Assembly (NCBI GenBank): GCA_016235555.1
Contig: JACRKC010000031.1
Span: forward strand, 1 to 35,106
Direction of reading: 5' to 3'
DNA: 35,106 bases
DNA from: Verrucomicrobiota bacterium
GTDB taxonomy: Bacteria > Verrucomicrobiota > Verrucomicrobiia > Opitutales > Opitutaceae
In this document: positions 21,467 to 29,140 of the stretch, piece after piece
Layout of the letters: the number at the start of each line of letters is the position of its first letter
How positions within the stretch are numbered: the first letter of the stretch is position 1
Position numbers and translations under genes: made by a program
Notes under the pieces: model-generated
Database searches by the model: none
The model's input: the letters and a program-made list of their open reading frames with translations, nothing else
What the model was told of the DNA's origin: nothing

Positions 21467-23812
21467 ATGCTCGAACGCTTCACCGATTGGATGTTCCGCC
21501 GGCGCACTCCGCTCGTGATCGGCTTCGCGTTGCTCACGGCGGTCATGGCCATCTTCGCCTTTCGGCTGCGCGTCGATGCCAGCTTCAACAAGACGCTCCC
21601 GCTCGATCACGAGTTCATCCGCACCTTCACGAAGTATCAGAACGAATTCGGCGGCGCCAACCGCGTGCTCGTCGCCCTCATGGTCGAGAAGGGCGACATC
21701 TTCAACGAAGCCTACTTCCAGGCCCTCAAGACCGCCACCAACGACGTCACCTTCCTCCCCGCGGTCGATCGCGTGCAGGTCCAGTCCCTCTTCACCCCCA
21801 ACGTCCGCTACATCGAGGTGGTCGAAGACGGGTTCTCCGGCGGCAACGTCATCCCCGCCGACTTCACGCCCACCGCCGCCAACTTCGCCAAGGTCCGCGA
21901 GAACATCATCAAATCCGGCAAACTCGGCCAGCTCGTCGCGAACGATTTCTCCGGCGCCATCGTCAGCGCCCAGCTCCTCGAAATCGATCCGCGCACCGGC
22001 GCCAAGATCGACTACTCGCTCGTCGCCGAAGGCCTCGAGAGCATCCGCCGCCGCATCGAGGCGAAGAGCGGCGGCGCGATCAAGGTCCACGTCATCGGCT
22101 TCGCCAAGGTCATCGGCGACATCTCCGACGGCGCCCGCCACGTCCTCCTCCTCTTCGGCGTTTCGATCTTCATCACGATCCTCCTCGTCTGGAATTACGC
22201 CGGCCGCTGGAAGCTCGCCCTCTCCCCCGTCCTCTGCTCGCTCGTCGCCGTCATCTGGCAGCTCGGCATTCTCACCATGCTCGGCTGGGGCATCGATCCG
22301 TTCTCGATCCTCGTGCCCTTCCTCGTGTTCGCCATCGGCGTCAGCCACGGCGTCCAGAAAATCTGCGTGTTCCGCAACGAGATGTTCAAAGGCCAGGACG
22401 GTCCCGCCGCTGCCAAGGCCGCCTTCATGCAGCTCATCGCCCCCGGCGCCGTCGCCCTCGCCGCCGATGTCGTCGGCTTCATCACGATGCTCGTGATCAA
22501 AATCCAGGTGATCCGCGAACTCGCCATCGTCGCGAGCCTCGGCGTCAGCGTCATCACCATCACCAACTTCTTCCTCCTCCCGCTGCTGCTCTCCTATCTC
22601 CACCTCCCGCCGTCCTACGCCAAGTGGGTCGCCGACCGCCGCGCCTCCGGCGACACGATCTGGAACCGCCTCGCCCGTGAAATGCGCCCCGGTCCGTCGA
22701 TGGCCGTCATCCTCGTCTGCTTCGCCATCGGCGCCTGGGCCTACGTGAAATCCGACGAGGTCCGCATCGGCGACACCCAGGCCGGTGTGCCCGAGCTGCG
22801 CCAGAACTCCCGCTACAACGCCGACACCCGCGTCATCACCTCCAAGTTCAGCATCGGCGTCGATATTCTCTCCGTGCTGGTCGAGACCGTGCCCAACGGC
22901 TGCGTCGACCACGATGTCGTCACGCTCATGGATCGCTTCGAGGGTCACATCCGCAACGTCCCCGGCGTCCAGTCGGTCATCTCCCTCCCGTCGATGGCGA
23001 AGATCGTCAACGCCGGTTTCTCCGAGGGCTCGCTCAAATGGCGCGTGCTCCCGCGCAACCAGCAGACCCTCGCGCAAGCCGTCTCGCCCATCGAGACCGC
23101 CACCGGCCTGCTCAACCGCGACGGCTCCGTCATGCCGATCATGATCTTCCTCAAAGATCACAAAGCCGAAACTCTCCTTGCGGTGACAGCCGCGACTAAG
23201 GAATTCGCGGCAGCGAATTCCTCGCCGAAGGCGAAATTCGTCCTGGCCTCCGGCAACGCCGGCGTCATGGCCGCCGTCAACGAAGCGGTCCACGCCGCCG
23301 AAAAGCCCATCGTCATGTGGGTCTTCGGCGCCGTGATCGTGCTCTGCCTCGGCACCTTCCGCTCCATCCGCGCCACGCTCTGCATCGTCATCCCGCTCGC
23401 GATCGTGAGCTGGCTGGCCTACGCGCTCATGGTCTACCTCGGCATCGGCCTGAAGACCTCCACCCTGCCGGTCGTCGCGCTCGGCGTCGGCATCGGCGTC
23501 GACTACGGTATCTACCTTTTCGCGCGCCTGCACACCGCCCTCGAGGCCGGCGAGTATTTCGAGGACGCGATGTTCACCGCGCTGCGCGACGCCGGTGCCG
23601 CCGTCGTCTTCACCGGCCTCACCCTCGCGATCGGTGTGAGCACGTGGATCTTCTCCAGCCTCAAATTCCAGGCCGACCTCGGCCTGCTGCTGACGTTCAT
23701 GTTCCTCGTCAACATGCTCGGCGCCATCGTGCTCCTCCCGGCCATGGCGCGCTGGTTCTGGCGCCACCACACCGGCCGCACGCAGGTGCCGTTCCCGATG
23801 CGGAAACCGTAG
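21467..23812 (+). CDS. RND superfamily (MMPL/HAE3-type) transporter
   Basis: A 781-residue inner-membrane protein from ATG 21467. The upstream part of the frame runs through repeats and is rejected. It has a duplicated layout: one N-terminal helix (PLVIGFALLTAVMAIFAF), a periplasmic loop (about 35-225), five clustered helices (about 228-385, with FLVFAIGVSHGVQ), a helix at about 412, a second loop, and five more helices from about 610 (with GVGIGVDYGIYLFAR). MMPL-type RND pumps move lipids or hydrophobic compounds using the proton gradient. The preceding DUF1302, DUF1329 and YCF48 genes point to a joint envelope apparatus. The Asp in the second helix cluster is present, while the matching spot in the first has Ser-His. 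A 10-bp perfect hairpin lies within the gene at 23199-23222. Substrate unknown. Confidence 0.87.
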   Translation: MLERFTDWMFRRRTPLVIGFALLTAVMAIFAFRLRVDASFNKTLPLDHEFIRTFTKYQNEFGGANRVLVALMVEKGDIFNEAYFQALKTATNDVTFLPAVDRVQVQSLFTPNVRYIEVVEDGFSGGNVIPADFTPTAANFAKVRENIIKSGKLGQLVANDFSGAIVSAQLLEIDPRTGAKIDYSLVAEGLESIRRRIEAKSGGAIKVHVIGFAKVIGDISDGARHVLLLFGVSIFITILLVWNYAGRWKLALSPVLCSLVAVIWQLGILTMLGWGIDPFSILVPFLVFAIGVSHGVQKICVFRNEMFKGQDGPAAAKAAFMQLIAPGAVALAADVVGFITMLVIKIQVIRELAIVASLGVSVITITNFFLLPLLLSYLHLPPSYAKWVADRRASGDTIWNRLAREMRPGPSMAVILVCFAIGAWAYVKSDEVRIGDTQAGVPELRQNSRYNADTRVITSKFSIGVDILSVLVETVPNGCVDHDVVTLMDRFEGHIRNVPGVQSVISLPSMAKIVNAGFSEGSLKWRVLPRNQQTLAQAVSPIETATGLLNRDGSVMPIMIFLKDHKAETLLAVTAATKEFAAANSSPKAKFVLASGNAGVMAAVNEAVHAAEKPIVMWVFGAVIVLCLGTFRSIRATLCIVIPLAIVSWLAYALMVYLGIGLKTSTLPVVALGVGIGVDYGIYLFARLHTALEAGEYFEDAMFTALRDAGAAVVFTGLTLAIGVSTWIFSSLKFQADLGLLLTFMFLVNMLGAIVLLPAMARWFWRHHTGRTQVPFPMRKP

Positions 23813-23856
23813 AGATCGTCAGGCACTTTTATCCGAAGAGACGGACGCGCTCCGAG

Positions 23857-23926
23857 GTAGGGCAGGTCTGTGACCTGCCCTTTCACGCGCTGAGTGCACG
23901 CTGGGCAGGTCACAGACCTGCCCTAC
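23857..23926. repeat. REPIN, GTAGGGCAGGTCTGTGACCT family
   Basis: Arms 23857-23880 and 23903-23926 are perfect 24-base inverted copies, and each arm folds on GGGCAGGTC/GACCTGCCC. It lies 44 bases after the RND stop. The remaining gap to 24012 shows no gene. Confidence 0.85.
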
Positions 23927-24012
23927 TCCCGACCATTGCTTCGCGCGGAGTTCATGACAGGCTTTGAGTGCGTCGCTTGACGACGCCCGCGGTCTGCTCT
24001 CCGCTGTGAGCC

Positions 24013-25152
24013 GTGTCCGCCGAGCCCGCCACTCCGTTCTTCTCGCGCGCGCAACAGCGCGCCGTCGCGTTCGCGCTCACCCTGCTCGCCGCGCTCGGCT
24101 CCGTCGCCCTGATCGTCGGCGCCTTCATCGTCTTCAGCCAGTTGGTCGGTTTCTTTTCCGGCGTGCTCTGGCCGCTCGCCGTCGCCGGCGTGCTCGCGTT
24201 GATCCTGCGCCCGGTGGTCGAACTGCTGGAACAGCGCCTGCGCCTCCGTCGCCTGACCGCCGTCGTGCTGCTCTACGGTTTGTTCGTGCTGCTGGCCGGC
24301 GCCGCGCTCCTCGCCCTCCTCCCGCCGCTCGCCACGCAGGTCGTGAATCTGATCGGTGATTTTCCCGCCTATTGGGAACGCGCCGGCGCTTACGTGCGCG
24401 AACACAATCCCGAGTGGACCGCCCGCGCCCGCCGGCTCCTCGCCAACCCCACCGTCCGCGACGGCGTCGACACCTTGCTCCGCGAGAGCAAACAACTCGC
24501 CGCGCACGCCATGCCCTCGCTCAAGGCCGCCGGCGGCGGCGTGCTCGGCGTGTTCACCTTCGCCACGCACCTCGCCATCGTCCCGGTCTACCTGTTCTTC
24601 TTCCTCCTCGCGAAGGGCGAGCCCACCGAAAAACTCCCGGGGCATCTCTCCTTTCTCCGTCCCGGCCTGCGCGACGATCTCGTGTTTCTCCTCCGCGAAT
24701 TCGTCGCGATCATGGAGTCGTTTTTCCGCGGCCAGATTCTGATCGGCCTCATCATGGGCGCGCTGCTCGCCGTCGGCTACACCCTCGTCGGCCTCAAGTT
24801 CGGCCTCTTCATCGGCCTCGCCCTCGGTGTGCTCAACATCGTGCCCTACCTCGGCACCATCCTCGGCCTCGGCGTCGCGCTGCCGCTCGCGTTCTTCCAG
24901 CCCGGCGGCGGCTGGACGATGGTCGGCCTCGTCCTGCTCGTGAAAATCGTCGTCCAGTGCATCGAGGGATGGTTCCTCACGCCGAAGATCATGGGCGACC
25001 GCACCGGCCTCCACCCGGTCACGATCATCGTCGCCGTGTTCTTCTGGGGCACCGCCTTCGGCGGCGTGCTCGGCATGTTGCTCGCGATCCCGCTCACCGC
25101 CTTCGTCGTGACCGCGTGGCGCCTCACGAAACAGAAATATTTCGAAGCATGA
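24013..25152 (+). CDS. AI-2E family (PerM/YdiK-type) permease
   Basis: A 379-residue integral membrane protein from GTG 24013; no ATG precedes the first helix. It has two N-terminal helices, a soluble region of about 60 residues, then a run of hydrophobic helices. Family landmarks are IVPVYLFFFLLAKGEPTEK, the motif ILIGLIMGALLAVGYTLVGL, then VLNIVPYLGTILGL and ITNxPKIMGDR-like FLTPKIMGDRTGLHPVTIIV. The family was named for autoinducer-2 export, but many members are of unknown role or act as sodium/proton antiporters. The gene stands alone after a repeat and is followed 91 bases later by the zinc-ribbon gene. Confidence 0.88.
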   Translation: MSAEPATPFFSRAQQRAVAFALTLLAALGSVALIVGAFIVFSQLVGFFSGVLWPLAVAGVLALILRPVVELLEQRLRLRRLTAVVLLYGLFVLLAGAALLALLPPLATQVVNLIGDFPAYWERAGAYVREHNPEWTARARRLLANPTVRDGVDTLLRESKQLAAHAMPSLKAAGGGVLGVFTFATHLAIVPVYLFFFLLAKGEPTEKLPGHLSFLRPGLRDDLVFLLREFVAIMESFFRGQILIGLIMGALLAVGYTLVGLKFGLFIGLALGVLNIVPYLGTILGLGVALPLAFFQPGGGWTMVGLVLLVKIVVQCIEGWFLTPKIMGDRTGLHPVTIIVAVFFWGTAFGGVLGMLLAIPLTAFVVTAWRLTKQKYFEA

Positions 25153-25153
25153 A

Positions 25154-25237
25154 TTGAACAGAAAGGCCGGGAAGACCGGGAAGAACTTCGGCGATCCGGC
25201 TCATTCCCTCCCCGTCCTTCTCGTTCTTCCTGTTCAA
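25154..25237. repeat. Inverted repeat TTGAACAG...GGGAAGA
   Basis: Arms 25154-25180 and 25211-25237 are inverted copies matching at 21 of 27 positions, purine-rich on one arm. It starts one base after the permease stop codon and occupies nearly the whole gap. It lacks the GTRG head of the other families. Confidence 0.6.
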
Positions 25238-25243
25238 AGACCC

Positions 25244-25507
25244 ATGGCCGACCACCATTCTCCTCCCGCCGAGTGCGCCAACTGCGGCGCCACGATCCCG
25301 CGCCGCGCCCGCTCCTGCCCCGAGTGCGGCGCCGACGAACGCTCCGGCTGGCGCGACAGCAGCGTTTACGACGGCCTCGACCTCCCGGACTCCGCCTACG
25401 ACGACTCCCCGCTCCCCCGCGTGCGCCGCGGTCTGCCGTGGTATTGGATCGCGACGGCCATCGTCATGATCGTCGCCGCCCTCTTCATCTCCATCGGTCG
25501 CTCATGA
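25244..25507 (+). CDS. Small zinc-ribbon membrane protein
   Basis: An 87-residue protein from ATG 25244; the longer frame from 25154 begins in a repeat and is rejected. Two CxxC pairs (CANCGATIPRRARSCPECG) form a zinc ribbon at about residues 11-30. An acidic linker follows, then a single C-terminal hydrophobic helix (WYWIATAIVMIVAALFISIG), so the ribbon probably faces the cytoplasm. The stop overlaps the start of the exonuclease gene (ATGA at 25504-25507), which implies translational coupling. The specific role is unknown. Confidence 0.75.
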   Translation: MADHHSPPAECANCGATIPRRARSCPECGADERSGWRDSSVYDGLDLPDSAYDDSPLPRVRRGLPWYWIATAIVMIVAALFISIGRS

Positions 25508-26490
25508 GCGCGGCGTGGGAGGTTGAGTTTCGCAAAGGCATCTGGCTGCCCCAGGTCGGCTGGTGGCTCGACGCCCAGGCGCGCGCCGAGCGGTCATTCG
25601 TCACCCACGCGCACAGCGACCACATCGCGCGGCACAAGGAGATCATTTGCACCCGGGCCACCGCGCGCTTCCTCGGCGCCCGCCTGCCGGGACGGCGCAC
25701 GCTGCACGAGTGGCAATTCGGCCAGACCCATCCGCTCGAATTCGGCGTGCGCGCCACGCTGCACCCCGCCGGCCACATCCTCGGCTCCGCCCAGGTGCTG
25801 CTCGAAAGCGACCGTGGCTCCCTCCTCTACACCGGCGATTTCAAGCTGCGCCCCAGCCTCGCCGCCGAACCGTGCGCCACGCCGCGCGCCGATACGCTCA
25901 TCATGGAGACCACCTTCGCGCTGCCGCGCTACGCGTTTCCACCGCAGGAGGAGGTCATCGCACGCATCGTCGAATTCTGCCAGCGTGCCCTCGCGGATGG
26001 CGCCACGCCCGCGCTGCTCTGTTACAGCCTCGGCAAAAGCCAGGAAGTTCTCCGCGCCGTCGCCTCCGCCGGTGCGCCCGTGATGCTCGAGCGCGAAACC
26101 CTGCGCCTCACGCAAATCTACGCGCAACTCGGCACGTCGTTTCCGCCGTTCTTCGAATTCGATTGGCGCAACGTCGCCGGCCACATCGTCATCTGTCCGC
26201 CCAACGCCCGCGGCCTGCTGAGCCGCATCCCGGCCGTGCGCACCGCCGTCATCACCGGCTGGGCCCTCGATTCCGGCACCATCTACCGCAGCCGCTGCGA
26301 CGCCGCGTTTCCGCTTTCCGATCACGCCGACTTCAACGACCTCCTCCGCTTCGTCGAACTGGTGCAGCCCAAACGCGTGTTCACGCTCCACGGCTACGCG
26401 CGCGAATTCGCCCAGACGCTCCGCGCGCGCGGCCTCGACGCCCTCGCCCTCGGCCACGGCAACCAGCTCGAGTTTGCGTTGCCCGGTTAG
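25504..26490 (+). CDS. MBL-fold exonuclease, ligase-associated/YSH1-like
   Basis: A 328-residue cytoplasmic protein. Metallo-beta-lactamase motifs are THAHSDH (motif 2, HxHxDH), HPAGHILGSAQV (motif 3), YTGDF (motif 4 Asp) and a late SDHADF. The segment METTFALPRYAFPPQEEV followed by LLCYSLGKSQEVLRA is typical of bacterial exonucleases related to the eukaryotic 3'-processing factor YSH1, often found beside an ATP-dependent DNA ligase and an Lhr-type helicase. No ligase or helicase gene is in the window; here it is coupled instead to the zinc-ribbon gene. Nuclease activity on DNA or RNA is inferred from the family. Confidence 0.83.
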   Translation: MSAAWEVEFRKGIWLPQVGWWLDAQARAERSFVTHAHSDHIARHKEIICTRATARFLGARLPGRRTLHEWQFGQTHPLEFGVRATLHPAGHILGSAQVLLESDRGSLLYTGDFKLRPSLAAEPCATPRADTLIMETTFALPRYAFPPQEEVIARIVEFCQRALADGATPALLCYSLGKSQEVLRAVASAGAPVMLERETLRLTQIYAQLGTSFPPFFEFDWRNVAGHIVICPPNARGLLSRIPAVRTAVITGWALDSGTIYRSRCDAAFPLSDHADFNDLLRFVELVQPKRVFTLHGYAREFAQTLRARGLDALALGHGNQLEFALPG

Positions 26491-26536
26491 ATTCGCTCGC
26501 TCTCCGCTCCGCAATCGGGTTCTGTCCGCCCCGCTC

Positions 26537-27346
26537 ATGCGTTCCCTCCTGCCGTTCCTGTTTCTCGCCCTGCTGCCTCCGGCGGCGGCGGCCCGCCCGG
26601 CGTTGAAAGACGGCGAGGTCCTCACCTTCAAAGTCTCGTGGGCCGGTCTCGGCGCCGGCGAAATCAAGATCAGCGCCAACGCCGAACCCGAGATCACCCC
26701 GCCCCGCCTCCGCGTCACCACCACCACTGCGACCAAGGGTCTCGCCCGCCTGCTGCTCGCCTTCGATGCGAAAGCCGAATCGCTGTTCGATGCCGATACC
26801 GGTCGCCTGAAATCCCTCACCGAGTGGAGCAAGCAGCGCAACAAAGTGAGCGAACACGCCGTGGCCTTCGACTACCAGGCCGCGCACGCCGTCTACACCC
26901 GCCCCGGCTCCTCCGACCAGCCGCGCCAGATCGCGATGCCCGCCGGCGATCCCCTCGACCTCATCACGCAACTCGTGCAAACCCGCGATTGGGATCTTCA
27001 GCCCGGCGAGAAACGCGACGCCCTCGTGCTCTTCAACGACGACTTCTACGAACTCACCATCCACGCCGCCCGCTATGAAGACGTGCGCACGCCGCTCGGC
27101 GAGTTCAAGACCCTCGTGCTTGAGCCGCGCATGGACAAGACTCCGCCCAAAGGCATGTTCAAAAAAGGCTCCACCGTGCGCGTGTGGATCGCCCGCGACG
27201 ACACCCGCCGGCTGCCCGTGAAATTTGAAGTGGAGTTCAAGATCGGCACCGGCGTCGCCACCCTTATCCAATACCAACCCCCGGCCCCGGCGCCCGCCAC
27301 CGCGGCGACTCAGACGCAACCGGATGCGAAAAATCCTCGTTCTTAG
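26537..27346 (+). CDS. DUF3108 family exported protein
   Basis: A 269-residue protein from ATG 26537, which opens a signal peptide (LLPFLFLALLPPAAAA); an in-frame start at 26474 is rejected because it would bury the signal. Landmarks are GEVLTFKVSWAGLGAGEIK near the N-terminus, a central beta-rich region (LFDADTGRLKSLTEWSKQRNK is not reproduced in full elsewhere), and KGSTVRVWIARDDTRRLPVKF near the end, typical of DUF3108 (PF11306). Members are predicted periplasmic beta-sandwich proteins of unknown role. Its last 23 bases overlap the glycosyltransferase gene, suggesting co-translation and a possible envelope connection. Confidence 0.82.
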   Translation: MRSLLPFLFLALLPPAAAARPALKDGEVLTFKVSWAGLGAGEIKISANAEPEITPPRLRVTTTTATKGLARLLLAFDAKAESLFDADTGRLKSLTEWSKQRNKVSEHAVAFDYQAAHAVYTRPGSSDQPRQIAMPAGDPLDLITQLVQTRDWDLQPGEKRDALVLFNDDFYELTIHAARYEDVRTPLGEFKTLVLEPRMDKTPPKGMFKKGSTVRVWIARDDTRRLPVKFEVEFKIGTGVATLIQYQPPAPAPATAATQTQPDAKNPRS

Positions 27347-28274
27347 AGGCGGCGCGCTCGGCGATTTCATCGTCACGCTCCCCGCGTTCGCGTTGCTCCG
27401 CCGTCACTGGCCCGCCGCCCGCCTCGAACTCGCCGGCAACGCCACCGCCGCCGCACTCGCCCTCGACGCCGGTCTGCTCGACGCCGCGCATTCCCAACAC
27501 GAATCGCGCTGGAGCGCGCTCTACGGCGCTGCGCCGCTGCCCGCCGGTCTCGCCGCGTGGCTCGCGACCTTCGATCTCGTCGTCAACTTCTGGCCCGACA
27601 CCGACGGCGAACTTCGCGCGCATTTCCCGCTGCGCCCCGACCAGACGTTCCTTCACGGCGAGGCGCAGCCGACCTACGCGCCGGCCGCCGCGCATTATTG
27701 CGCAGCGCTGCGCCCGTTGGGCCTGACGGGCGAGGAGCAATGGTATCGTTTTGCTGTAGGGCGGGGTCGCCGAACCCCGCCGTTTGGTTGGTGGGCCGGG
27801 GCACGGCGGTGTTCGGCGACCCCGCCCTACACCGTCGCCCTCCACCCCGGCAGCGGCTCCCCCCGCAAGAACTGGCCGCTCGATCGGTGGCTCGAGCTGG
27901 TGTCAAAACTCCCACAACCGATCCTTGTCATTCTCGGCGAAGCGGAGATCGAGCGGTGGAGCGCGTTGACCTCAACGCGCTTGGCTCGCGGCGTGACCGA
28001 ACAGCGCGTTGACAGCAACACGCTCCACCTTGCCGTCGATCTCCCGCTGCGCGACCTCGCCGTGCAGCTTTCCCGCTGCACACTTTTTCTCGGCCACGAC
28101 TCCGGTGTGAGCCACCTCGCCGCCGCCTGCGGTGTCCCGAGCGTGCTGCTCTTCGGTCCCACCGATCCCGCGATGTGGGCGCCGCCGGCGCCACACGTCA
28201 CCGTGATCAAGCGTGGCGAAACCCTCGATTCGATTTCAATCGCCGACGTGCAGCATGCTACAGCGGCGGTCTAA
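27324..28274 (+). CDS. Glycosyltransferase family 9 (heptosyltransferase-like) with two embedded REPINs
   Basis: A 316-residue cytoplasmic enzyme from ATG 27324. Family 9 landmarks are LRGGALGDFIVTLPAFALLRRH at the start, ALHPGSGSPRKNWPLDRW (nucleotide-sugar binding region) and LFLGHDSGVSHLAAACGVPS followed by VLLFGPTDPAMWAP near the end. These enzymes add heptose or another sugar to lipopolysaccharide core. Two repeats are translated as part of the protein: residues about 145-169 (VGRGRRTPPFGWWAGARRCS...), just before the ALHPGSGS motif, and 211-236, after the Rossmann strand ILVILGEAEI. Both keep the frame. Whether the enzyme is still active cannot be judged, but all conserved motifs survive. 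Confidence 0.85.
   Translation: MRKILVLRGGALGDFIVTLPAFALLRRHWPAARLELAGNATAAALALDAGLLDAAHSQHESRWSALYGAAPLPAGLAAWLATFDLVVNFWPDTDGELRAHFPLRPDQTFLHGEAQPTYAPAAAHYCAALRPLGLTGEEQWYRFAVGRGRRTPPFGWWAGARRCSATPPYTVALHPGSGSPRKNWPLDRWLELVSKLPQPILVILGEAEIERWSALTSTRLARGVTEQRVDSNTLHLAVDLPLRDLAVQLSRCTLFLGHDSGVSHLAAACGVPSVLLFGPTDPAMWAPPAPHVTVIKRGETLDSISIADVQHATAAV
27756..27830. repeat. REPIN inside the glycosyltransferase gene, GTAGGGCGGGGTCGCC family
   Basis: Arms 27756-27781 and 27805-27830 are inverted copies matching at 25 of 26 positions. It spans 75 bases, exactly 25 codons, from a GTA codon to a TAC codon. The family also occurs at 11646-11671. Confidence 0.85.
27955..28029. repeat. REPIN inside the glycosyltransferase gene, GTGGAGCGCGTTG family
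   Basis: Arms 27956-27981 and 28003-28028 are inverted copies matching at 22 of 26 positions; bounded by GG/CC the element is 75 bases. It is read through without a stop. Confidence 0.8.
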
Positions 28275-28310
28275 TTCCAATTCGCTTTCAAGATGAGTCC
28301 AACGCGATTT

Positions 28311-28370
28311 GTAGGAGCCTGCTTGCAGGCGATGGGCTACAAGCTGAATCGCCTGCAAGCAGGCTCCTAC
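28311..28370. repeat. REPIN, GTAGGAGCCTGCTTGCAGGC family
   Basis: Arms 28311-28333 and 28348-28370 are perfect 23-base inverted copies. A single copy is at 2070-2092. The gap 28275-28567 holds this and the next element and no gene. Confidence 0.85.
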
Positions 28371-28431
28371 CTCCCGGCAAATTCGTCTCATCTTGGTCGC
28401 GAAATAGAATAAGCTGGAACGTTGCGATCGA

Positions 28432-28548
28432 GGTGGAGCGCGTTGCCCTCAACGCGCATTTTGTGGGAGGGGCTTTACGCCCAGACGAGTCGCGTGGTAA
28501 ACCCGCTCCCACATTCAAAACAGCGCGTTGGGGTCAACGCGCTCCACC
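28432..28548. repeat. REPIN nested inside a REPIN
   Basis: Outer arms 28432-28458 and 28523-28548 are of the GTGGAGCGCGTTG family. Between them lies an inner pair of a different family beginning GTGGGAGSGG (28463-28482 and 28498-28512). Confidence 0.75.
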
Positions 28549-28567
28549 CTCTCTGCGCGACTCCGGT

Positions 28568-29140
28568 CTATGACCGTCGTGATTTACTCCGGCGCTCATC
28601 GACTGCCGCCACCGCACCGTCAATGATCACAAACCGCCACTTCTTCCCCGCCCACACCGGTCCCGCATAGTCGACCCCGATCCGCGCCGTCGCCCGCACC
28701 GTCCGCGCCGGCACATCCGAGCCATCATCCTCGATCCAGAGTCCGCTCGCCGGCGCCGCTTCCGCGCCATTCAACCTCCGATCGATCGCGAGCGCTTTGG
28801 TCAGCCGCCCCGGACCACTCACGCCCGCCACACCGCGGATGAGCACCGCCGCCGGCCAGTCGCGCGAGCCCACCACGAGATTCAGCATCTCGTGCACGCC
28901 ATAGCAGAGATAGACATACCACACTCCACCGGCCGCATACATGACCTCCGTGCGCGCCGTGCGGCCGGCCCGCGCGTGGCACGCCAAGTCCCGCTCGCCG
29001 TCATAGGCCTCGACCTCGGTTATGACGTGCTTCGTCACCACGCCGTCGCGGCGCCGCACGAGGTGTTTGCCCAACAACCACCGCGCCAGCGCCACAGTGT
29101 CCCGTGCGCGCAGTTCTTTCGCTTTGATTATGCGGCCCAT
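28568..29140 (-). CDS. 3-methyladenine DNA glycosylase (AAG/MPG family)
   Basis: A 190-residue protein from ATG 29138-29140, the normal length for bacterial AAG. Family landmarks are ELRARDTVALARWLLGKHLVR, the active-site glutamate region TEVEAYDGERDLACHA, MYAAGGVWYVYLCYGVHEMLN (DNA intercalating and base-flipping region), RGVAGVSGPGRLTKALAI and a C-terminal RIGVDYAG.. segment. It removes alkylated purines from DNA in base excision repair. Its start overlaps that of the divergent MFS gene by 11 bases. The three stop-proximal Arg/Ser-rich residues are unremarkable. Confidence 0.9.
   Translation of the reverse strand: MGRIIKAKELRARDTVALARWLLGKHLVRRRDGVVTKHVITEVEAYDGERDLACHARAGRTARTEVMYAAGGVWYVYLCYGVHEMLNLVVGSRDWPAAVLIRGVAGVSGPGRLTKALAIDRRLNGAEAAPASGLWIEDDGSDVPARTVRATARIGVDYAGPVWAGKKWRFVIIDGAVAAVDERRSKSRRS

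Noticed and set aside
20303-23770. A 1155-residue open frame on the minus strand
   Set aside because: It is antisense to the YCF48 and RND genes, has the Asp/Glu/Gly/His-rich composition typical of antisense frames in high-GC DNA, and shows no domain.
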